Part shown: one piece after another, positions 9,536-16,185 of the stretch
Layout: each line of letters starts with the position of its first letter
Position numbering within the stretch: position 1 is the stretch's first letter
Assembly: GCA_900754955.1 (NCBI GenBank)
Contig: CAAEEV010000035.1
Span: 1-24,382, forward strand
Length of the DNA: 24,382 bases
Origin: Eggerthellaceae bacterium
GTDB lineage: Bacteria > Actinomycetota > Coriobacteriia > Coriobacteriales > Eggerthellaceae
Direction: 5' to 3'
The notes under the pieces: generated by a model
Seen by the model: the letters and a program-made list of their open reading frames with translations, nothing else
Told to the model about the DNA's origin: nothing
Databases searched by the model: none
Program-made: the position numbers and the translations under genes

Positions 9536-10807
9536 CTACCTTCCAACTCTACTCTGACGTCGGAGCTCTCCTTGAGAATCAGAGAGACACTTCAGTACAA
9601 GATCATGCAAAACAAATTCACAACAGGGTTCTATCGACGCCAGCTTCTCCGCAGCACTGATAAAGCAGTCGTCGCTTCCCACCGCAATGCGTTTCGAAGT
9701 GCCCAAACCGTCCGACTCTTTTTTCAGACGCTGAAAATCATCGCGAAGCTTTCCGAAACAAGCATTCTCCGTCGTGGAAAGCGTCGTTACCCAATTGAGA
9801 TTCCCGTGCACGGCTTCGCGAGCATCATCGTATTCCCCCATGTCGAATTGTTCCTCCAAAACAGGAAGCATGATCACGTGGAAAGCGTTCGTGTTAAGAG
9901 AATACCTGCGCTTCTCAAGCTGACCGCAAAGCAGACGGTCCGCTTCAAGCGACTTATCGCTACATGTTTTAGCGTATTCGCTGAAGGAAAACTCTTCTTG
10001 GACAGACATGTCCAGCCGCCCATCATCAATCTGCGTGCGAATATCGTCCCGAGAAAGACTTCGGTCGACAACGGTGCACAGCGCACCCAGCCAGTCAAAG
10101 TAAAACAGCTTCGACTGGGAAAGCAGGCAGAGCTGATTGACGTCATCAGTTGAAAGATGGGCGGGAGGCTCGCCGGAGAGATCACGCAGTTTCTCAATAA
10201 GAAGTGATGCGCGGTCACGCCCAAGCTTAGCGACTACTCGGGGCATGTCCTTCACCAAATCGCACACCCACTCGATACCAAGTTTTTCTAGATCGGATTG
10301 AACATGATCAGGGAACTCCAGGGCGGCAACAGGGGTGTACATCATGATGGTACCCTCCGATATGGCCGAGATCGGCCCAGGGGTAACGCAGGCATCCTCC
10401 TCAGCATCAGAAACCGCATCCCCCTCTCTCGAGTGTTCGATCTGAGCGCCTTCATCGGAATCACTGCTATCGCCCGAAAGCCCAGAGGGCTCCTTCTCGT
10501 TGACAGCTCCCGCTATAGCCGACAGCTCCGACGACGTTTCCGCTTGCGCCGATGGGGCATTACGCGCTTCGACGGAAGCGAGCGATTGCCCAGCATCCGA
10601 CTCCGAAGTGCGCGCTCGCTCAAAGCCGTCCGCCCCCTGCTGTATCAATCCCTGGTCATGAAGGTTGTTCACCGTCTCGACAATCTCCAACGGTCCGTAC
10701 ATGCGAAGGGTTCGGTGGAGCGCCGCGTACGACACTGCCACCTTCTCGTCAATCGCCCAAAGCACGTCTTGCTCCAGTTGGCTCATCATCCGCGCAGTCA
10801 TCGTCAT
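9536..10807 (-). CDS. 423-aa protein with winged-helix-like and RNAP alpha-CTD-like domains
   Basis: The ATG at 10807 overlaps the helicase stop by 4 nt (ATGA), which implies translational coupling; ATGs at codons 3, 7 and 8 are alternatives. Residues 8-60 (LEQDVLWAIDEKVAVSYAAL and on to NNLHDQGLIQQG) look like a winged helix. Residues 65-150 are an acidic, serine-rich linker. Residues 158-210 match the helix-hairpin-helix pattern of the RNA polymerase alpha C-terminal domain: LEKLGIEWVCDLV, then LGRDRASLLIEKLRDL. The rest is helical and unrecognised. These domain calls rest on pattern reading only. It is paired with the LytTR-helicase upstream and sits between pglX and pglZ, where canonical type 1 BREX has no gene. 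It may be a DNA-binding partner of the helicase. Confidence 0.8.
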   Translation of the reverse strand: MTMTARMMSQLEQDVLWAIDEKVAVSYAALHRTLRMYGPLEIVETVNNLHDQGLIQQGADGFERARTSESDAGQSLASVEARNAPSAQAETSSELSAIAGAVNEKEPSGLSGDSSDSDEGAQIEHSREGDAVSDAEEDACVTPGPISAISEGTIMMYTPVAALEFPDHVQSDLEKLGIEWVCDLVKDMPRVVAKLGRDRASLLIEKLRDLSGEPPAHLSTDDVNQLCLLSQSKLFYFDWLGALCTVVDRSLSRDDIRTQIDDGRLDMSVQEEFSFSEYAKTCSDKSLEADRLLCGQLEKRRYSLNTNAFHVIMLPVLEEQFDMGEYDDAREAVHGNLNWVTTLSTTENACFGKLRDDFQRLKKESDGLGTSKRIAVGSDDCFISAAEKLASIEPCCEFVLHDLVLKCLSDSQGELRRQSRVGR

Positions 10808-13800
10808 CGCCCCCCAAACCGACCTTGTTGAATGAGCGTCTCGAACGCATCATCCGAAACGTACACTTTCATAGGAACCCCTTTTATCTGTGCCTCTTTT
10901 ACCGAGCCGTCGGAAAGCTGCGTGATCGCATCGACATTCGCAAGGTATCCCGTATTCAACCTGACGAATCCGTAGTTAAGAAACCTTGCGCACGCCGCGT
11001 CGAACGTCTCCATGAGCTCCCTGCGTTGACCCCACCGCGTGAAAACCATGCACGATTTGCTCGACTTCGATTTCACGCACGAGATATCCTTCAGACTCAT
11101 TTCTTCATCGTGATAACCGTTTTTCACCACCACAGTTCGAGCGGACGCCAAAGATCGCGACGGCCCCTGCACGCCCTTGAAGACACGAGTCGACGGGGAC
11201 ACTGGCGCAGACGGCACTTTGTCGGCAAGTTTTTCCGAAGCGATGAGCCCGTCATCGTAAGACGGGGTCCTCATGTACGATATACGCACCCTGCCGCCCA
11301 TGCTCTCCGCCCTCCCTCTGAGGTCGAGCGTGCTGACGCCGCGAGCATGCTTAAACTTCTGGGAAGCGAAGTCACGCGAATAGCACGAGAGACCGCGCGC
11401 ATACCATCCACGTCCTCTGTCGTATTCATAGAGAACCAGGCCGTCCGCATCCGACCACCTGGCTATCTTGATGGGAGAAGAGCCCGATCCCTTGGCGTAG
11501 AGGTATTCGCAACCCCCTTGCTCGAGCACACGGGCCTTTCCCCCGAACGTCTCGTACGGCGTATTGGCGCGACGATTGACCAAACCAGACGGCTGGAGAG
11601 GCTTGAGCTTCTCGAAGTCGCGCTCCGAAAGCAGCGAAGGCGGTTCGGCAGAGGACACCACCGTCTCGATCTCTCGTACTGCTTTCGAAAGGCGGGGAGT
11701 AGCCTCTTGCGCAGCTTGGGAGGTACCGTTCCGCCCAGACTGGGTCGGGATGTTGGCTTTTCCATCCGAACGCAAGGCGACTGGATTGGCAGCGGGCGGC
11801 ACGTCTTCGAGGATCATATTTCCACTCGCTTCTTCCACCACGTCTACACGGGCGATACGCAAGCGAGACGCTTGCCTTGATGCCTCCCCCTCCAGCTCCT
11901 TTCGCTGAAGTCCGTGTTCCATGTTCAGGTGGAATGCCACGAAATCGCTCACGTGGTACACGGAGTTCTTGCCTGCATCCCATCCCCTTCGAGCTCCGTC
12001 GAGCTCGTACGAAAGCAGATGGATAAACCCCTCGGGATCGAGTTCCGCGACACGGTATTCTCGGCTGTACAGCACGAGCCTTCCCTGGTCTACCTCTTCA
12101 CGTGCCTGCCCATTGAAGCGAAGGAAGGGTCTTCCCGTTCGATCGCTTACGACGAGTCCGGCAGAATGATATTCCCCCATCTGATCCCATCGAGCTTTAT
12201 CGGGGTGAAGCTGCGCCTCAGTCCGCTCGAGCGTCTCGCCAGCGCGCTTCCGTGGCTCTGCAGCCTTCCCCCTTCCGCTCTCTGCCGCAGACAGGCTCTC
12301 GCCTCCGCCCTGAGAACGAGCAAGATCGGCCCCTTCGGCACCTGATTCGCCTTCACCCTCAACCTTCGAAGTCGCCTCACTGCTGGCACGGCACTTGACG
12401 TCACCCCCAGAGTCACTCTCACCTCGAGCCTGCGCAAGGGCGTCGACGAACTCCTCTGGATTGGTGAGCTTTCGCATCTCCATATCAATTGCATGCATGA
12501 AGTTACGTCGACTGATGAACAGCAGGCGCAAAAGGTTTTCGTCGCCGTCGTCCCACAAACGATTTTCGAAAGCCGCACGCTGCTGCACTCCCATGTCCTT
12601 GTCGTAGATCGTCCGCGCAATAGCGCCAACGTCGAGCTTGTTCCTATCGATTTCCTGGAAGGGATAGAACCGTGGCGGCTCTCCGAACTGGATGTAGTAC
12701 CGCAGGATAGACTCAATGTCCTGCACTCTGTAGGGCGGCACGAGATCGTCGGAAAAGCAGTCCTCCTCGCTCTTCTTCACCAGCGAGCGAAGGACGTCTG
12801 ACGGCGCAAAATCGACCTCGTCCAACCCGTATCCCTGCACGAGAGATGGAAGCGATTCCATAAGGTGCTCGTAGGAACTTTTGGTGGAGGTGTACACCAT
12901 GACCTGACAGGAAACGTCAGCGCCCTCTGCGCTTTCATCGCCCTGCTCGCTGTAGCTGAACACGTACATCCCCAGCGGAATACGCTCGATGAACGGGATA
13001 GCTTCGATGAGCGTAGTGTCGACGCCGTTGTCCAGAATCTCCGCAAACTGCTGGATCATCGATATGGAGATCGAACGCACATCAGCCTTCGTGCGCTCCT
13101 CGGACGAAGCCGAAGATTCGGAAGGCTCGCCAGCAAACTGAGCGCCGCCCGAGTAGAGACTGGTGGGGTTCACCCACGCAACGCGCTCGTCCCATCCGTC
13201 GACGAAGGTAACGATGTAGCATTCTGCCGTTCCTCCCGCCTTGGTGCCGCGCAGGGCGCGCCCCACCATCTGGGTCATAAGAATGGTGGACGACGTGGGG
13301 CGCGCGAGAAACACCGACTGCGTCTTCGGAAGATCGACGCCCTCGGTAAGGATGTTTACGTTGATGATGACCTCGAGATCGCCATCTCGGTACCGTCTGA
13401 CCACATCGTCGTTATGCGCCTTGGGGAGCATCTTCCCTGTGTCGTCGTCTTTCAGGGCGGAAACCACATACCCGCTCTTTACACCTGCTCTCTCAAAAAG
13501 AGATTGCAAAGCCACCGCATGCGCAATGTCGATGGCGAAAAGAATGGTCTTGCCGTACTTCTCGCGGTTTTCGGCATATGTCCGCACGATCAGCTGATTG
13601 CGCGAGCTGCTCTCTGCCATCTTTTTCGCAACATGCTCGGGAATGCGGTCGAATCTTCTCATGAGCTCGACCTGCTCATCGTCGAGCGTCTCGCCGAAAC
13701 TCTCGTTGGTGTCGCACGTATCGATATGGGGACGAGCGAGAATAAAGCTATTAATCAGATCCTGCAAGCCAATCTGGTAGGCGATACCGACATCGCCTTT

Positions 13801-14436
13801 CACTACGCGTCCCTTGCTCACGCCATCTTTGAAGATCTTGGAGAGCAACCCCTGCTCTTTCTCAAGCGTGCGAAACGGCGTTGCCGTAAGACCGATCACC
13901 TTCAGATGAGGAATCGCCCTCTGCATGGCCTCGATAAGGTTGCGATACGTTTTCGCGGTAGCGTGATGAGCCTCGTCGACGACGAGATACGCCTCGCTCT
14001 CGTTCGAAAGCCATGATTCGACCTTGTCCAGCTTGCTGCGCAGGCTGTCTTTGCTCGCGACGACAACATCATCATCGAAGGAAATGGACGCAGCTCGCTC
14101 ATGCTCGGACTGTCCTGAAACGATACGATATCTAAACGACCGAATGCCAGGCATCATCTGCTCGAAGGCATAGTCGGCAAACGAGGAGGCAGCCTGATCG
14201 AGCAAAAGGTGTCTGTGCGCAATCCAAAGAACCTTCTTGCGCTTGGCAACGGCGCGCCTGAGAAGCCAGTTCACCGCCGTGTACGTTTTTCCGCCACCTG
14301 TCGGCAGCACGATCATCGTGCTGAACGACGGCTCCTGATCAAGCAGGTCAAGAGCCTTCATGGCTTCCTTTTGATGAGGGTACAGCTGCCTGTCGTTTTG
14401 CCCCTGTTTTGGACGAATGATGCCGTGGCCGTTCAT
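10804..14436 (-). CDS. DEAH-box superfamily 2 helicase with C-terminal LytTR-like domain
   Basis: This 1210-aa protein is a superfamily 2 helicase of the restriction-helicase type. It shows motif I LPTGGGKT (residues 44-51), DEAH (154-157), motif III-like LTATP (183-187), a motif V-like GVDLPKTQSVFLARP, and motif VI QMVGRALRGT near residue 405. A long unassigned middle follows, with a charged low-complexity stretch around residues 690-760. The last 100 residues resemble the LytTR DNA-binding fold: LKDISCVKS, then FLNYGFVRLNTGYLANVDAI, then VPMKVYVSDDAFETL. The start at ATG 14436 is 14 nt after the pglX 3' segment, with AAGGA about 12 nt upstream. Helicases occur in some BREX types (BrxHI, BrxHII), but I do not know a LytTR fusion there, and type 1 normally has none. 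It probably translocates on DNA, perhaps as a BREX effector or an independent module. Confidence 0.85.
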   Translation of the reverse strand: MNGHGIIRPKQGQNDRQLYPHQKEAMKALDLLDQEPSFSTMIVLPTGGGKTYTAVNWLLRRAVAKRKKVLWIAHRHLLLDQAASSFADYAFEQMMPGIRSFRYRIVSGQSEHERAASISFDDDVVVASKDSLRSKLDKVESWLSNESEAYLVVDEAHHATAKTYRNLIEAMQRAIPHLKVIGLTATPFRTLEKEQGLLSKIFKDGVSKGRVVKGDVGIAYQIGLQDLINSFILARPHIDTCDTNESFGETLDDEQVELMRRFDRIPEHVAKKMAESSSRNQLIVRTYAENREKYGKTILFAIDIAHAVALQSLFERAGVKSGYVVSALKDDDTGKMLPKAHNDDVVRRYRDGDLEVIINVNILTEGVDLPKTQSVFLARPTSSTILMTQMVGRALRGTKAGGTAECYIVTFVDGWDERVAWVNPTSLYSGGAQFAGEPSESSASSEERTKADVRSISISMIQQFAEILDNGVDTTLIEAIPFIERIPLGMYVFSYSEQGDESAEGADVSCQVMVYTSTKSSYEHLMESLPSLVQGYGLDEVDFAPSDVLRSLVKKSEEDCFSDDLVPPYRVQDIESILRYYIQFGEPPRFYPFQEIDRNKLDVGAIARTIYDKDMGVQQRAAFENRLWDDGDENLLRLLFISRRNFMHAIDMEMRKLTNPEEFVDALAQARGESDSGGDVKCRASSEATSKVEGEGESGAEGADLARSQGGGESLSAAESGRGKAAEPRKRAGETLERTEAQLHPDKARWDQMGEYHSAGLVVSDRTGRPFLRFNGQAREEVDQGRLVLYSREYRVAELDPEGFIHLLSYELDGARRGWDAGKNSVYHVSDFVAFHLNMEHGLQRKELEGEASRQASRLRIARVDVVEEASGNMILEDVPPAANPVALRSDGKANIPTQSGRNGTSQAAQEATPRLSKAVREIETVVSSAEPPSLLSERDFEKLKPLQPSGLVNRRANTPYETFGGKARVLEQGGCEYLYAKGSGSSPIKIARWSDADGLVLYEYDRGRGWYARGLSCYSRDFASQKFKHARGVSTLDLRGRAESMGGRVRISYMRTPSYDDGLIASEKLADKVPSAPVSPSTRVFKGVQGPSRSLASARTVVVKNGYHDEEMSLKDISCVKSKSSKSCMVFTRWGQRRELMETFDAACARFLNYGFVRLNTGYLANVDAITQLSDGSVKEAQIKGVPMKVYVSDDAFETLIQQGRFGGR
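10810..10815 (-). repeat. G6 run at the helicase/alpha-CTD-like gene junction
   Basis: The helicase ends TTT GGG GGG CGA TGA. One additional G would read GCG ATG ACG and fuse the helicase in frame to the 423-aa protein. The same run may serve as the purine-rich ribosome binding element of the downstream gene. Confidence 0.5.
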
Positions 14437-14450
14437 TCCCGCCGCTTTCC

Positions 14451-15419
14451 TTACTTGACCTTCGCCAGCACGTCTTGGAACTTGGCGTAGTTCACCTTCA
14501 CGCCGTCGTCGAGGTCGATCTCGATCGACTGGTCGGCGAGGTGATGCATCTTCTCCTCGAACGTCTGAGTTTCGCGCAGCTGGTCCTCGAGCTTCTTCAG
14601 CTGCTTGTCGATCTTCGCGCGCTGCCCCTGCGGCGCGTCGTCGCGTTGCGCGCGTAGATGCTCGATCTGCGTGCGGTAGCGCTCCTGCTGCTCGTGCACG
14701 TAGTCAGTGCGCAGGCGCGCGAGCAGGTCGGGGCGGTAGCGGTGCTGGCACATGAGCGCCTTGAAGCCGTTCTTCTTGCCCGAGTCAAACAGCCAGTAGA
14801 TCGGGCGCTTCTTGTACGTCTTGCAGTGGTCCTTGAAGAAGTCCTTCAGGAAGTACGTGCGGATGATCTGGCGCGCCGTGCCCTTGCCGCCCAGCGCGTC
14901 GGCGACGAACTGCAGGTTCTGCTCAAGCGTCTCGTCGCCGTAGGCGGCACGCACGAACTCCACGAACCGCCCCACGATGTCGTCGGAGAAGTACTCGTCA
15001 TCCGTGATGGGAAGGATGTTGTCCGCATCGGGCAGGAACGTGATGTGGGCGGGATCGGGCATCTTCGCCTTGTAGTCGTCGAGGGTCTGCCCAGCGTCGG
15101 CCAACACGAGCCCGTCCACGTCGAGCGAGTAGCGCCCGAACATGCAGCCCACCGCATAGCTGATGAGCGACACGATCACGTCACGCTTCGTGAGCACGTA
15201 CTTGTTGCCCTTGAACGACTCGGGAATCTCCTCCGCCGTGTCGAATATGCGCGCGACCGAGACGTACTTGTCCTCAACTTCGATGGGCACCTCGCCCACC
15301 ATGCCGTAGATCTCGGCGAAGATGCGGTTGAGCTCCTCCTCGTTGGCCTTAAGCTGCTCCCAACGAGCATTGACCTCAGCCTTGTGAGCTTCGTATTTGT
15401 CAACAATAAGACGCGCCAT
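14451..15419 (-). CDS. pglX: PglX C-terminal segment, encoded as a separate gene
   Basis: This 322-aa protein matches the C-terminal quarter of PglX and has no methyltransferase motifs of its own. Recognisable PglX features are ARWEQLKANEEELNRIFAEI (residues 18-37), AVGCMFGRYSLD, the ITDDEYFSDDIVGRFVEFV region, and a tail with helical DNA-binding-like sequence (YWLFDSGKKNGFKALMCQHR). A type 1 PglX would run from the end of the 830-aa segment straight into this sequence with only about ten residues missing. It has its own ATG at 15419 with AAAGG about 10 nt upstream and a TAG immediately before the ATG, so it is not read through from the HEPN gene. The two halves total 1152 aa, close to a full PglX. 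They probably assemble in trans. The high GC here matches the 5' core of pglX rather than the inserted gene. Confidence 0.88.
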   Translation of the reverse strand: MARLIVDKYEAHKAEVNARWEQLKANEEELNRIFAEIYGMVGEVPIEVEDKYVSVARIFDTAEEIPESFKGNKYVLTKRDVIVSLISYAVGCMFGRYSLDVDGLVLADAGQTLDDYKAKMPDPAHITFLPDADNILPITDDEYFSDDIVGRFVEFVRAAYGDETLEQNLQFVADALGGKGTARQIIRTYFLKDFFKDHCKTYKKRPIYWLFDSGKKNGFKALMCQHRYRPDLLARLRTDYVHEQQERYRTQIEHLRAQRDDAPQGQRAKIDKQLKKLEDQLRETQTFEEKMHHLADQSIEIDLDDGVKVNYAKFQDVLAKVK

Positions 15420-15515
15420 CTATGCCGCCTTTCTGCGAAATACGCATTATCAAAAAATCAAGCGCAGCAATTGTTTTCCGCAGCAAAACCGCCACTTAAA
15501 ACGTTGTGCAAGGAT

Positions 15516-15524
15516 CCCCCCCCC
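15516..15524 (-). repeat. G9 homopolymer between the HEPN gene and the pglX 3' segment
   Basis: Nine Cs on the plus strand read as nine Gs in the operon transcript, 5 nt after the TGA of the HEPN gene and 96 nt before the pglX 3' start. It is the longest homopolymer I noticed in the window. It lies outside both reading frames, so any slippage would change spacing or RNA structure rather than protein sequence. Confidence 0.7.
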
Positions 15525-15529
15525 GCAAC

Positions 15530-16183
15530 TCAACGTTTACCGCTTCGTTTGTGTCGCTTGTCACGTGTGTCAAGCAAAGTAACCCACAAGTCAAGCGTGC
15601 TTTGCTTAAGGTGCATTCGAGCGGTAATGAACCCCTTTGAGTTCCTATCCTGAAGCGACCAGTAAACCTCGCCCGAAACCAACGTGCTGACACGAACTTG
15701 TCCATGGGCAAACGCATTTCTAATGTGCCTAAGGACGGAATCGAGTCGATAAAACTCAACTTTTATCTCTTTGGTTTTACTCTTCCGCCTTTTACCTTGT
15801 TTGCTAGTCTGCTTGAACGCCGTGAGCCCGCTGACGGAGCTCGAAAGCAACGTGTTGCAAGACGCGACAAAGTAGACGAACTCATCTTCGCCAAGAATAA
15901 AGTCGTCGTCATCCCGCCCATCTTCGCGAAGATAACTCAGGAGAGTGGCTGCATCACCGCAATATCGAATTGTCACCGTCGGGGAATTCTTCTCGAACAT
16001 TGACCTCATAAACGATCTAGCACGATCTGTTCTATCAATACGCAGGTCCTTGATAAATCCTTTGGTTTGATCGCTGCATCCCAAAGCTTCGCATTCGTAT
16101 ACAAACCTTCGGAGGTACATTTTCAACTTCTCACCTGCAGCGTCCTTTAGAATCTCCCCGCTGATCCAATCGATTTCTGCCAT
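15530..16183 (-). CDS. Putative HEPN-domain RNase nested within pglX
   Basis: This 217-aa protein starts at ATG 16183, only 2 nt after the TAA of the pglX 5' segment, and ends at TGA 15530. Residues 151-161 read LRHIRNAFAHG, a classic HEPN Rx4H motif (R155, H160), which forms the RNase active site in many toxins and in PrrC and RloC anticodon nucleases. The rest is mostly helical, with a basic patch KQGKRRKSKTKEIK (residues 129-142). The Shine-Dalgarno is weak, so translation probably depends on coupling to pglX. Parts of the gene are more AT-rich than the flanking pglX core (one 60-nt sample is about 43% GC). HEPN proteins often act as toxins in phage defence. I infer an abortive or guard role; the identification rests on the motif and helical context, without database support. 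Confidence 0.75.
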   Translation of the reverse strand: MAEIDWISGEILKDAAGEKLKMYLRRFVYECEALGCSDQTKGFIKDLRIDRTDRARSFMRSMFEKNSPTVTIRYCGDAATLLSYLREDGRDDDDFILGEDEFVYFVASCNTLLSSSVSGLTAFKQTSKQGKRRKSKTKEIKVEFYRLDSVLRHIRNAFAHGQVRVSTLVSGEVYWSLQDRNSKGFITARMHLKQSTLDLWVTLLDTRDKRHKRSGKR

Positions 16184-16185
16184 AG

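Noticed and set aside
15419..15532. Single-base slippage in the G9 run joining the HEPN gene to the pglX 3' segment
   Set aside because: The HEPN stop comes before the run, and an in-frame TAG directly precedes the pglX 3' start, so no run length can create a fusion.
15496..15759. Overlapping minus-strand frame that reads through the G9 run
   Set aside because: It overlaps the HEPN gene in another frame, has no ribosome binding site and no sensible protein features; it does not link to the pglX 3' segment.
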